The notes below the pieces were generated by a model that had not been told where the DNA came from, searched no databases, and worked only from the letters and a program-made list of their open reading frames with translations. Positions 17,025 to 25,605 of a stretch of DNA of 64,000 nucleotides are shown one piece after another (the stretch's first letter is position 1; each line of letters begins with the position of its first letter). The position numbers and the translations under genes were made by a program. This DNA is from Suilimivivens sp964614185 (lineage in GTDB: Bacteria; Bacillota; Clostridia; Lachnospirales; Lachnospiraceae), in assembly GCA_964614185.1 (NCBI GenBank), contig CAZTKJ010000002.1, forward strand, positions 62,001 to 126,000. The letters run 5' to 3'.

Positions 17025-18581
17025 CTATTGTTCCAGTTCATCTACATTACAGGAAACAACAGCTTCTCCTTTCTGTCCATTAATAGAGACATTTCTAAGT
17101 ACTAATTTCTTCACATTATTTGCAAAAATCCCTTTTAAACTGCATGCTTCCACGCCTTCTGACATAGCCGGCACATCACACTTTGGATGATCTGCATAAG
17201 TGACTGTGATGTTTCTCATAATGATTTCTTCTATCTTCTGTTCCGGAAGACCGTCAAAATAAGCTGCCGCCACATGGCAGTTTTCTGCATAAATATCTTC
17301 AAAATCAAGTCTTTTAATATAAGGCGTTCTGTCGTCTACCGGCATCCATTCCCTGCTTTGGACATACTCTGTTTTTCCGTCCGGATCGCAGAAATAAAAG
17401 CTATTGACAACAAAAGGCGTCATTACATGATCCATATGGATTTTCTTAAAGGTAATTTTATCAAGAACAGCATCTTCTCCCCGGCCCCGTCTGGTTTTGA
17501 TACGCAGTCCTCTGTCCGTATTCCTGAACAGACACTCCTCCACTGTCAGATTCTTAACGCCCCCTGCCATTTCACTTCCAATAGTAACTGCACCATGTCC
17601 GTTTTCCATCAGACATTGCCTGATATGGATATTTTCAGAGGGTATCTTATGCTTCCGGCCCATATAGATCTTGCCGGATTTTACGGCAATGCAATCGTCT
17701 CCAAGAGAAAATCTGACTCCTGCGATCTCAACGTCTTTGCAGGATTCGGGATCAAGGCCATCGGTATTAGGCGAATCACTGGGATTTTCAACAATAACGT
17801 TATAAAACTTCAAATCATCACTAAAATAAGGATGCAGCGTCCATGAAGGACTGTTTGTGAATTTCACTCCCAGCAGCGTAATCCTCCTGCAATGATTAAT
17901 GAAAAACATCCTTGGTCTGAAGGCTCCTACCATCACCTTAGGATTTTTCCACCAGTTCTCTTTAGAAGCATTACCGTTAATGCATCCCTCACCGTAAATC
18001 ATTACATTTTCCACATCTATCCCTGTAATGATCCCGGCAAACATAGGCAGCGGATTGCCCTCCCATGTCCCCAGATTATATTCATCTGTTTCATCATAGC
18101 TTTCAATCAGTCCCGGGAATTTCGGATAAGAAAACCGTTCCGTATCAGCTCTAAGCTCCGCTCCCTTTTCAATTTCAATGTTGATATTGCTCTTTAAAAA
18201 CAGGCTGGTAATCCGATAAGTTCCTTTGGGAATCAGAATCCTGCTTTCTTTCGGGCAGGAAAGAATTGCAGCCTGAATAAATTTCGTATCATCCTGCAGT
18301 CCGTCTCCTTTGGCGCCAAAATCTTTGACATTCAATGTGACAAATTCACATTCGGTAGTAAACTTGATCTTATCGGACCATGTTCCATCTTCCTTTTCAA
18401 TCCTTATTTCATATTTCGTCTCGGGTTTTAAATGAAATATGGATGTAATTACGGTTTCTGTATCTTTATCATACTTATCGTTTACAAAAATCCTGTATTT
18501 TTCCCTGGTGTAAAAAGTGCCCCCGTCAGCAATTTCAATTACTGCACTCCTTGCTGATTTCATAATCAGTTTCAGTTCCAT
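17025..18581 (-). CDS. GH28 polygalacturonase, cytoplasmic
   Basis: I chose the start at 18581 (MELKLIMKSARSAV) with TAGGAGGAAAG upstream, 11 residues inside the longest frame. GH28 catalytic motifs on the beta-helix are intact: NTDGLDP, GDDCIAVKSG, GHGAVTIGSE and RIKTRRGRG. The first 90 residues form an FN3-like N-terminal segment (a region with KPETKYEIRIEKEDG), as seen in exo-acting family members. There is no signal peptide. It probably releases galacturonic acid from imported oligogalacturonides, or acts on rhamnogalacturonan ends. It lies in the same direction as GH105 and the TIM-barrel gene. Confidence 0.93.
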   Translation of the reverse strand: MELKLIMKSARSAVIEIADGGTFYTREKYRIFVNDKYDKDTETVITSIFHLKPETKYEIRIEKEDGTWSDKIKFTTECEFVTLNVKDFGAKGDGLQDDTKFIQAAILSCPKESRILIPKGTYRITSLFLKSNINIEIEKGAELRADTERFSYPKFPGLIESYDETDEYNLGTWEGNPLPMFAGIITGIDVENVMIYGEGCINGNASKENWWKNPKVMVGAFRPRMFFINHCRRITLLGVKFTNSPSWTLHPYFSDDLKFYNVIVENPSDSPNTDGLDPESCKDVEIAGVRFSLGDDCIAVKSGKIYMGRKHKIPSENIHIRQCLMENGHGAVTIGSEMAGGVKNLTVEECLFRNTDRGLRIKTRRGRGEDAVLDKITFKKIHMDHVMTPFVVNSFYFCDPDGKTEYVQSREWMPVDDRTPYIKRLDFEDIYAENCHVAAAYFDGLPEQKIEEIIMRNITVTYADHPKCDVPAMSEGVEACSLKGIFANNVKKLVLRNVSINGQKGEAVVSCNVDELEQ

Positions 18582-18635
18582 ATCTTCCTTTCCTCCTAAA
18601 GATTTGTGAAACATTTATCATTCATCTCAACAAAC

Positions 18636-18658
18636 GCTGTCACGCTTCGCGAGCCAGC
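18636..18658 (-). repeat. intergenic hairpin repeat, copy 1
   Basis: The minus strand reads GCTG-GCT-CGC-GAA-GCG-TGA-CAGC: an outer stem, a 3x3 internal loop and an inner stem capped by a triloop. Its 15-base core GCTCGCRAAGCGTGR recurs on the plus strand at 30596-30610. It lies between the GH105 and GH28 genes. Confidence 0.5.
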
Positions 18659-18674
18659 TTATTGTAATACAATA

Positions 18675-18697
18675 TTAGAGGGTTAAAAACCCTCTAA
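18675..18697 (-). terminator. hairpin directly after the GH105 gene
   Basis: TTAGAGGG and CCCTCTAA form an 8-bp perfect stem with a 7-nt loop starting one base after the GH105 stop codon. The following TATTGTATT is a poor U-tract, so it may be a partial terminator or an mRNA end-protecting hairpin within the operon. Confidence 0.5.
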
Positions 18698-19804
18698 TTA
18701 TAGTTCCATTTCCTTTTGCAGCTGCAGATATTGACTGTATGCCATCATCAGCGGTCCTACACCCTTAGGATCGTCATCTACCACTTTTTCTGACAGATAA
18801 TATTCTATACTTCCATCCCTGAAAGGTTTATTTTCCGGTCCCAGTCCTGCCATCTGACAGATGCCCGTAAGATGGAAAGCGCCGTCCTTTTCCACCAGTT
18901 TCTTTTCAAGCAGACTGCTTAAGATGCCCTCGCCTATAACAGCATACTTTTCTTTCAGGAGAACACCCATGTTACAGCCTTTTAGAATGGCATAAGCTAT
19001 CATGGCGCTTCCCGATGTCTCAAGATAATTTCCTACAATATCTCCCCTGTCAACAATCTGATAAAACAATTTGCTGTCCTCATCCTGATACTGTAAGATA
19101 CCTTTAAGCATCTGCTTAAACATAGTCTCCAGCTTCTTATACTGTTCAAATATTTCAATGCTCATACAATCCATCGTATCGGTCAGAGCCATTAAGAACC
19201 ATCCTATGCTGCGCAGCCAGAAATTAGGAGAACATCCTGTCTTCTTATCTGCCCAGAACTGTTCTTTTGCCTCATCATATGCATGATAACAAAGTCCCCT
19301 TTTCTTATTATACAGAAGCTTCTGCGCATTTTCAAACTGGCTGATGATATCATTATATTTTTCTTTCTTCTCAAATCTGGTCTCATATTCCATATAAAAA
19401 GGCTGTGCCATATACAGACCGTCAAGCCAGATCTGATTTGGATATATTCCTTTGTGGAAAAAGTTTCCGCATTGACATCTCGGCTGGCTGCGAAGCTGAT
19501 CCATCATGACTTCTATGGCCTTGCGATACTTTTCCTCTCCTGTCTTATCATACATAAAGAAAAGGATCTTGCCGCTGTTAATACTGTCAATATTGAATTT
19601 ATCCATTTCATAATGGTCAATGGTTCCGTCTTCTTTTATGAAATACTCCAAATAATCTTTAATAAAGTTAAAATATTTTTCATCTTGGGAAGCTTCATAC
19701 ATCTGCTTCGCTCCAAGAAGCACTGTTCCATCCTCATAGTTCCAGTAGGACTTATAATTTTGATACCCTTTCAGATATGAATCAATATAATTTTCAAATT
19801 TCAT
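18698..19804 (-). CDS. GH105 unsaturated glucuronyl/galacturonyl hydrolase
   Basis: The 368-residue protein has the alpha/alpha-barrel sequence pattern of GH105/GH88. The motif IWLDGLYMAQPFYMEYE contains the catalytic aspartate. Supporting segments are DSINSGKILFFMYD and WLRSIGWFLMALTDTM near the barrel rim. These enzymes hydrate the 4,5-unsaturated uronic acid left by pectate or rhamnogalacturonan lyases, freeing the terminal sugar. No signal peptide is present, so it works on imported unsaturated oligomers. Since no lyase is encoded in the window, the substrate must come from lyases elsewhere in the genome or from other microbes. It lies 18 nt after uxaA. Confidence 0.9.
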   Translation of the reverse strand: MKFENYIDSYLKGYQNYKSYWNYEDGTVLLGAKQMYEASQDEKYFNFIKDYLEYFIKEDGTIDHYEMDKFNIDSINSGKILFFMYDKTGEEKYRKAIEVMMDQLRSQPRCQCGNFFHKGIYPNQIWLDGLYMAQPFYMEYETRFEKKEKYNDIISQFENAQKLLYNKKRGLCYHAYDEAKEQFWADKKTGCSPNFWLRSIGWFLMALTDTMDCMSIEIFEQYKKLETMFKQMLKGILQYQDEDSKLFYQIVDRGDIVGNYLETSGSAMIAYAILKGCNMGVLLKEKYAVIGEGILSSLLEKKLVEKDGAFHLTGICQMAGLGPENKPFRDGSIEYYLSEKVVDDDPKGVGPLMMAYSQYLQLQKEMEL

Positions 19805-19822
19805 CTGCTTTCCCCGCTTGAA

Positions 19823-21301
19823 TTATAACGTAACACCCTGCTTAAAAATGGCCATATCATGGAAACCTGCTTCTTCACTGCATACCTTCCGGCCTGAAGC
19901 TGTTTCAATAACAAGATCAAACAACTTCCCTGCCGTTTCTTCCATACTGTCTCCTTCTACAAGCACGCCTGCATTAAAATCAATCCAATTTGATTTTTTG
20001 CCTGCGATCCTTGAATTACTGGAAATCTTCATAGTCGGTACCGGTGAAGCAAAAGGCGTTCCTCTTCCTGTTGTAAACAGCACAATATGGGCGCCGCTTG
20101 CTGCAAGGGCTGTGGCAGCCACCAGATCATTGCCCGGAGCACTAAGAAGATTCAACCCCGGCGTCTTTACCCTTTCTCCATAATGCAGCACTCCGCTTAC
20201 AGGCGCACTGCCGGATTTCTGCGTACATCCAAGGGATTTGTCCTCTAAAGTGGAAATGCCTCCCTTTTTATTGCCGGGAGAGGGATTCTCATATATGGTC
20301 TGATTATGACTTTTAAAGTAATTCTTAAAATCATTGATCAGGGTTACTGTCTTATCAAAGAGTTCTTCATTTTCGCAGCGGTTCATAAGCAGTGTTTCTG
20401 CGCCGAACATTTCCGGAACTTCCGTAAGAATCGTAGTTCCTCCCGCTCCAATAAGAAGGTCGGAAAACTTTCCAACCAGAGGATTGGCTGTGATTCCTGA
20501 AAAACCATCGCTTCCTCCGCACTTTAATCCCACGATCAGTTTAGAAGCGCTGATAGGTACTCTTTTCATAGGCGCTGCATAATCAATCAACTCTTTCACA
20601 AGAGCAACACCCTCAGCTATCTCATCATCGGATTCCTGAGAAACAAGGAACTTCACTCTGTTCTCATCATAATCACCAATGTATGGTTTTAATACGTCAA
20701 TATTGCTGTTTTCACAACCAAGCCCCAGTACAAGCACTCCGCCTGCATTAGGATGGTTGATCAGATCTGCCAGAATCTGCCTTGTATGTTCCTGGTCATC
20801 TCCCATCTGTGAACAGCCATAAGGATGTGGAAATGCGATTACTTCCTCTACACTTCCCGTCACATACTCATTTGCTTTCTTTGCAATGGCAGCTGCCACG
20901 TTATTGACGCAGCCTACTGTAGGAATAATCCATATCTCATTTCTTACTCCTGCTTTTCCGTCTTTTCTTTCAAATCCATTAAAAAATACTTCTTTTCCTT
21001 CCGGGCGCTTCACGTTATCCGGTTCATAAGTATAGGTAAGCAGATCGCCTAATCCCGTCTTTATATTATGAACATGAATCCAATCACCCTTTTTTATATC
21101 TTCCTTTGCATTGCCGATAGGGCAGCCATATTTGATCACCTGTCCGCCCACAGCAATATCCGCAAGGGCCATTTTATGCCCTGCCGGAATTTCCATATTG
21201 GCTGTAATCATCTCTTCCTTTACCTTTACGGATGTTCCCGCCGGTATGGTTTCAATGGCTACTGCCACATTATCCTTTTCATGAATTTTAAATATCTGCA
21301 T
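19823..21301 (-). CDS. uxaA: altronate dehydratase
   Basis: The 492-residue enzyme has an N-terminal SAF-like domain (MQIFKIHEKDNVAVAIETIPAG) fused to the large GarD/UxaA catalytic domain. The latter shows PTVGCVNNVA, FPHPYGCSQMGDD, GLGCENSN, LKCGGSDGFSG and TTGRGTPF. It converts D-altronate to 2-keto-3-deoxygluconate, probably with iron. It follows uxaB by 27 nt and precedes GH105. Together with UxaB and UxaC it completes the isomerase route from galacturonate to KDG. The KDG kinase and aldolase genes are not in this window. Confidence 0.96.
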   Translation of the reverse strand: MQIFKIHEKDNVAVAIETIPAGTSVKVKEEMITANMEIPAGHKMALADIAVGGQVIKYGCPIGNAKEDIKKGDWIHVHNIKTGLGDLLTYTYEPDNVKRPEGKEVFFNGFERKDGKAGVRNEIWIIPTVGCVNNVAAAIAKKANEYVTGSVEEVIAFPHPYGCSQMGDDQEHTRQILADLINHPNAGGVLVLGLGCENSNIDVLKPYIGDYDENRVKFLVSQESDDEIAEGVALVKELIDYAAPMKRVPISASKLIVGLKCGGSDGFSGITANPLVGKFSDLLIGAGGTTILTEVPEMFGAETLLMNRCENEELFDKTVTLINDFKNYFKSHNQTIYENPSPGNKKGGISTLEDKSLGCTQKSGSAPVSGVLHYGERVKTPGLNLLSAPGNDLVAATALAASGAHIVLFTTGRGTPFASPVPTMKISSNSRIAGKKSNWIDFNAGVLVEGDSMEETAGKLFDLVIETASGRKVCSEEAGFHDMAIFKQGVTL

Positions 21302-21328
21302 ACTGTAACCCCTATCTCTACTGCTTTC

Positions 21329-22792
21329 TTAGTTAAATTCCTCTTCCATGGTCTTTCTCATACCCTTCTTATCAATTTCATCCAGGTATCCGGCAATCAC
21401 TTCCGTAAGATTATCAATTTCTGTTAAATCCTGTCCAAAGAATTCCGTATTGCTAAGGAAAGCTTTGGCAAATTCCAAAGACGGTTTGGTACTGTTTGCT
21501 GCAAAGAATTCAAGGACAGCTTTATCATCCATAATGTTATATTCCTCACCGTCTCTATGTCCGATCAGTGCCTTATCCCTGATTTCCGTACCCTTATAAA
21601 ATGCCATCAGCGCTGCAAGGGAGAAAGTCAGATGCTTAGGCAGTTCTTTCTTCATCTCTATGTATCCTAAGAAACTGGGCATGCATCTTGCTCTCCACTT
21701 GGAAACGGAATTTAAGGAGATGGATAATAATGCATGTTTTACATAAGGATTGTTGAATCTGACAATGACCGCTTCCGCAAAGTCCACAAGGTCCTGCTTA
21801 GGAAGGGTAAGTGTGGGAATTACCTCGTCAAAAATTGTCTTTTTCATAAAGTTAAATACTGTTTCATCCTCCATGGACTGGAGCACAATATCATTACCTG
21901 CAAGATAAGAAGCAAGGCAGAAGGAAGTGTGGGCTCCATTTAAGATACGAACCTTTCTCTGCTTATAAGGTTTCTGATTATCCGTATAAATAACAGGAAG
22001 GCCTGCCTTGTCTAAGGGGAACTCACCACTGATATCCTTAGGACATTCAATAACCCAAAGGGCAAAAGGCTCTCCCGTTACGATCAGCTCATCTTTGTAT
22101 CCCCATTCTTCCCAAAGCTTCTGATCCTCTTCCCGCGGATATCCTGTAATGATCCTGTCAACCAGGGTGGAGCAGAAAATGCAGGCTTCATTCAGCCATG
22201 TTTTGAATCCTTCTTCCAGATTCCAGTTATCAGCCTGCTTTAAAACACATTCCTTTAAGTGAATGCCGTTATCGTCAATCAATTCAACCGGCAGCATCAC
22301 AAGTCCCTTGTCCATAGCGCCGTTAAAATGTTGATATCTTTCATATAAAAATTTTGCAAGTTTTCCGGGAAAACTTACGGGAGGACACATATCCAGTCTA
22401 TCATTTTCATCATATACGATACCTGCTTCCGTGGTGTTGGACACAATATATCTTAATGAATCAAGCTTTGCAAAAGCACTGTATTTTTCATATTCTTCAT
22501 AAGCAGCCACTACATCCGTGACGCTGGTAACGATTCTGTTCTGAACAGTCGCTTTGCCGTCTACGATACCTCTTAAAGATACTGTATACTGAGACTCCTG
22601 TGCATGGAAACGGTCAAGTGTACCGAATTCTATCGGTTTTACTAATACAATATCGCCGTCAAAGGTTCCCTTTTCGTTAGCAATATCAATCATGTAATCA
22701 ACAAATCCTCTCAGGAAATTGCCTTCCCCAAACTGTAAAACTTTTACCGGTCTTTCTTTTTTACCTGTTTTGCTTTTTGATAATAATTCCAT
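21329..22792 (-). CDS. uxaB: tagaturonate reductase (altronate oxidoreductase)
   Basis: The 487-residue protein belongs to the polyol (mannitol) dehydrogenase family. It has the N-terminal nucleotide-binding start VKVLQFGEGNFLRGFVDYMID, SNTTEAGI, and the catalytic-region segments VRILNGAHTS and RFNNPYVKHAL. It reduces tagaturonate to altronate with NADH. It is the first gene of the uxaB-uxaA-GH105-GH28-TIM barrel run. A LacI-type palindrome sits at +1 to +14 of its predicted promoter, so it is probably repressed by the divergent LacI protein. Confidence 0.96.
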   Translation of the reverse strand: MELLSKSKTGKKERPVKVLQFGEGNFLRGFVDYMIDIANEKGTFDGDIVLVKPIEFGTLDRFHAQESQYTVSLRGIVDGKATVQNRIVTSVTDVVAAYEEYEKYSAFAKLDSLRYIVSNTTEAGIVYDENDRLDMCPPVSFPGKLAKFLYERYQHFNGAMDKGLVMLPVELIDDNGIHLKECVLKQADNWNLEEGFKTWLNEACIFCSTLVDRIITGYPREEDQKLWEEWGYKDELIVTGEPFALWVIECPKDISGEFPLDKAGLPVIYTDNQKPYKQRKVRILNGAHTSFCLASYLAGNDIVLQSMEDETVFNFMKKTIFDEVIPTLTLPKQDLVDFAEAVIVRFNNPYVKHALLSISLNSVSKWRARCMPSFLGYIEMKKELPKHLTFSLAALMAFYKGTEIRDKALIGHRDGEEYNIMDDKAVLEFFAANSTKPSLEFAKAFLSNTEFFGQDLTEIDNLTEVIAGYLDEIDKKGMRKTMEEEFN

Positions 22793-22851
22793 TTTCCCTC
22801 TCCTTGCCTCTACTCTTATTTTTCAGAAATGCTTTTAACAAGCAGAATTCA

Positions 22852-22865
22852 TGTAAGTGCTTACA
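22852..22865 (-). promoter_or_regulatory. LacI-family operator at the uxaB transcription start
   Basis: TGTAAGTGCTTACA has 6-bp inverted arms TGTAAG and CTTACA. The identical 14-mer occurs at 35217-35230 near the pectin transporter. It lies immediately downstream of the predicted uxaB -10. Confidence 0.8.
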
Positions 22866-22871
22866 TCACTA

Positions 22872-22900
22872 ATTTTACAACCCTTTCAAATAGAAGTCAA
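22872..22900 (-). promoter_or_regulatory. sigma-A-type promoter of uxaB operon
   Basis: On the minus strand, TTGACT (22895-22900) and TAAAAT (22872-22877) are 17 bp apart. The predicted start near 22865 coincides with the edge of the operator. Confidence 0.7.
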
Positions 22901-22967
22901 TATAGTTTTTCCCTTTATTTTTCCAGTATATTTCTTAAAATTCCATTGAGTTTTTTTACTTCGGTTA

Positions 22968-22996
22968 TTGTATTTTTTTAAGACCTATTATATAAT
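22968..22996 (+). promoter_or_regulatory. sigma-A-type promoter of lacI-uxaC
   Basis: TTGTAT (22968-22973) and TATAAT (22991-22996) are 17 bp apart. The predicted transcription start, about 23003, is upstream of the operator at 23013 and of the TTG start codon. Confidence 0.7.
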
Positions 22997-23012
22997 AAAA
23001 CTAGTTTTTTTA

Positions 23013-23026
23013 TGTAAATATTTACA
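23013..23026 (+). promoter_or_regulatory. LacI-family operator in the leader of lacI-uxaC
   Basis: TGTAAATATTTACA is a perfect 14-bp palindrome with the same outer bases as the uxaB site. It lies about +10 to +24, which suggests that the LacI protein represses its own operon. Confidence 0.75.
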
Positions 23027-23063
23027 TCCCTTTTTACAATTTTTATCAAAGGAGATTGCGGCA

Positions 23064-24071
23064 TTGACTATTTATGATATTTCTAAACAGGCTGGCGTTT
23101 CCATAGCTACGGTTTCCCGTGTTTTAAACGGCAGTGCAAATGTAAAACCCAAGACCCGGAAAAAAGTACTTGAAGTCATTGAACAATGCGGCTATACGCC
23201 AAACGCCTTTGCCAGAGGACTTGGATTAAATTCTATGAATACGGTGGGCATTCTGTGTGCAGATTCCTCCGATTTATATTTATCCAAGGCCATTTATCAT
23301 ATAGAAAGAAATCTTCGGGCAGGGGGATATAATTCTGTCCTCTGCTGTACCGGTTACGAACTTGAAAATAAGAAATCTTCACTTGCTCTTCTTCTGAATC
23401 AGCGGGTGGACAGTGTCATAATGGTGGGTTCCAATTTTATTGAAGACGAAGCCGGTGACAATCAGTATATCCGCGATGCTGCACAGCAGGTTCCTATTAT
23501 GCTGCTGAACGCGGATCTTGACTGTCCTAATGTATACTGCACCATGTGTGATGATTTTAAATCCATGCAGGATGCTGCTTTGCATCTGATCGGACAGGGA
23601 ATTACGGATATTTTGTACCTGTACAATTCCACTTCTTTCAGCGGCAAGAAAAAGCTCTCCGGCTATCAATCCGCTTATGTAATGAAAGATATTCCTTTAA
23701 ATAAGCAGTACCAGCAGTTTTTTAACGGTTCCCATGAGGATATTGACGGCGTCTGCCACTTTTTAAATGAGTTGCGCAAAAAAGGTCTCACCTTCCACGC
23801 TGTCCTTGCTTCTGAAGATATGCTTGCTGCCGGAGCCGTAAAATACGCTAAGATAAACGGCTTGTCTATTCCAAAAGATTTAGCAGTGATCGGCTATAAT
23901 AACTCTCTGCTTTCGGTCTGCTGCGAGCCTGAGCTTTCCTCCGTAGACAACCATTTGGAAACTCTTTGTTCCCAATTAGTCAAGACCTGTATCGGAACTC
24001 TTAACGGTGAAGAAATGCCCCAGAAAACTATTTTTTCCGGAGAACTGGTTAAACGCGCCAGCACCCTTTGA
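23064..24071 (+). CDS. LacI-family transcriptional regulator of the galacturonate/pectin genes
   Basis: I chose a TTG start at 23064 (MTIYDISKQAGVSIATVSRVLNG), which is preceded by AAAGGAG with a 9-nt spacer. The longer in-frame version would start inside the predicted promoter. The N-terminal helix-turn-helix includes the hinge region (YTPNAFARGL). The remaining 270 residues form the periplasmic-binding-protein-like effector domain (TVGILCADSSDLYLSKA, IPKDLAVIGYNNS). It shares a transcript with uxaC and is divergent from uxaBA. Palindromes of the LacI type lie at all three pectin-gene promoters, so it is their likely repressor. The inducer would be a uronate intermediate, which is inference. 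Confidence 0.93.
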   Translation: MTIYDISKQAGVSIATVSRVLNGSANVKPKTRKKVLEVIEQCGYTPNAFARGLGLNSMNTVGILCADSSDLYLSKAIYHIERNLRAGGYNSVLCCTGYELENKKSSLALLLNQRVDSVIMVGSNFIEDEAGDNQYIRDAAQQVPIMLLNADLDCPNVYCTMCDDFKSMQDAALHLIGQGITDILYLYNSTSFSGKKKLSGYQSAYVMKDIPLNKQYQQFFNGSHEDIDGVCHFLNELRKKGLTFHAVLASEDMLAAGAVKYAKINGLSIPKDLAVIGYNNSLLSVCCEPELSSVDNHLETLCSQLVKTCIGTLNGEEMPQKTIFSGELVKRASTL

Positions 24072-24126
24072 TCCATGGTGAACTGGCATTTATTAACTAT
24101 AATTATTTAAGTAAGGAGGATTTTCT

Positions 24127-25542
24127 ATGAAACCATTTATGGATAAAGACTTTTTATTATCCACCCCCACTTCCCAAACTCTTTTTCATGAGTTTGCCAA
24201 GAAAGCACCTATTTTAGATTACCACTGTCATATTAATCCCAAGGAAATTGCCGAAGACCGTAAATTCGACAATATCACACAGGTCTGGCTGGGCGGCGAT
24301 CATTACAAATGGCGTTTTATGCGCTCCTGCGGCGTAGATGAACATTTTATCACAGGAGATGCTTCCGACAAAGAAAAGTTTTTCAAATGGGCGGAAGTTC
24401 TTGGCAAGGCTATCGGTAATCCTCTTTATCATTGGAGCCATCTGGAACTGCAGAGATATTTTGGCTATACGGGCACATTGAACAAAAACACTGCCGAAGA
24501 AGTATGGAATCTGTGCAATGTCAAACTGTCAGAGGATTCCATGAGTGTCCGCAATCTGATCAGACAGTCCAATGTAACTTTGATCTGCACCACTGACGAT
24601 CCCATAGATTCTCTTGAATGGCATACCAAAATTGCTGCTGATGACAGTTTCAATGTGCAGGTTCTGCCTGCTTTTCGCCCCGATAAGGCTATGAATATAG
24701 AAAAGCCTGAATATAAGGATTATCTTGATTCTCTTTCAAAAGCAAGCGGCATTCAGATCACTTCTTTTGCCACCTTAAAAGAAGCCCTGCAAAACCGTAT
24801 GGATTTCTTTGCTTCCATGGGTTGCAATGTTTCTGACCACGCACTGGAATATGTAATGTACTATCCTGCTTCTGAAGAAGCTTTGGAAGAAATCTTCCAA
24901 AAGCGTCTTGAAGGCTGTGAAATCACCAAAGAGCAGGAATTATCTTTTAAAACAGCCTTTATGTTGTTTGTAGGAAGAGAATACTGCAAGCGTGGCTGGA
25001 TCATGCAGCTCCATTATGGATGCAAACGTGATAATAATCGTCTTATGTATGAAAAATTAGGACCTGATACCGGTTATGACTGCATTAATAATTACGCTCC
25101 CTCTTCTCAGATGGCAGACTTTTTAAATGCATTAATTCAGACAAAGGAACTTCCTAAAACCATCATTTACAGCTTAAATCCAAATGATAACCAATCCATT
25201 GGCACTATTCTTGGATGTTTTCAGGATTCCACTGCCGTTGCAAAGATCCAGCAAGGCAGCGCATGGTGGTTTAACGATCACAAGATCGGCATGAGAGATC
25301 AGATGCTTTCTCTTGCAAATTTAGGCAACCTTTCCGGTTTTGTAGGTATGCTGACAGACTCAAGAAGTTTCCTGTCCTACACAAGACACGAATATTTCCG
25401 CCGGATCATGTGTGATTTAATCGGTGATCTTGTAGAAAATGGGGAGTTCCCCGCAGATATGGATACATTATCTGAAATTGTAAAGGATATTTCCTATAAC
25501 AACGCTGTCAGATATTTTGGATTTAACTTAGAAGAAGTATAA
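24127..25542 (+). CDS. uxaC: uronate isomerase
   Basis: This 471-residue enzyme of the amidohydrolase fold shows the conserved start region APILDYHCHINPKEIAEDRKF, in which the His-x-His metal site is visible, then DHYKWRFMRSCGV and TTDDPIDSLEWH, and near the end WWFNDHKIGM and MLTDSRSFLSYTRHEYFRRI. It converts galacturonate to tagaturonate (and glucuronate to fructuronate) in the cytoplasm. The ATG has an AAGGAGG site. It follows the LacI gene by 55 nt and ends at a strong terminator. Confidence 0.97.
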   Translation: MKPFMDKDFLLSTPTSQTLFHEFAKKAPILDYHCHINPKEIAEDRKFDNITQVWLGGDHYKWRFMRSCGVDEHFITGDASDKEKFFKWAEVLGKAIGNPLYHWSHLELQRYFGYTGTLNKNTAEEVWNLCNVKLSEDSMSVRNLIRQSNVTLICTTDDPIDSLEWHTKIAADDSFNVQVLPAFRPDKAMNIEKPEYKDYLDSLSKASGIQITSFATLKEALQNRMDFFASMGCNVSDHALEYVMYYPASEEALEEIFQKRLEGCEITKEQELSFKTAFMLFVGREYCKRGWIMQLHYGCKRDNNRLMYEKLGPDTGYDCINNYAPSSQMADFLNALIQTKELPKTIIYSLNPNDNQSIGTILGCFQDSTAVAKIQQGSAWWFNDHKIGMRDQMLSLANLGNLSGFVGMLTDSRSFLSYTRHEYFRRIMCDLIGDLVENGEFPADMDTLSEIVKDISYNNAVRYFGFNLEEV

Positions 25543-25561
25543 TTAAAATATACAACAATTT

Positions 25562-25601
25562 AAAGCGCTATATCTATTCTCAAAGTTAGATATAGCGCTT
25601 T
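25562..25601. terminator. bidirectional terminator between uxaC and the MATE gene
   Basis: A perfect 14-bp stem (25562-25575 with 25588-25601) with a 12-nt loop, flanked by AAA on one side and TTT on the other, lies in the 63-bp convergent gap and can serve both strands. Confidence 0.85.
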
Positions 25602-25605
25602 GTTT

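Noticed and set aside
17187..17846. 219-residue plus-strand frame opposite GH28
   Set aside because: The GH28 catalytic motifs on the other strand are clear, and this frame has irregular composition and no initiation signal. It is a shadow frame.
22968..23063. Longer N-terminus for the LacI regulator
   Set aside because: These codons overlap the predicted -35, -10 and operator. The TTG at 23064 has a proper ribosome binding site and gives the usual LacI N-terminus.
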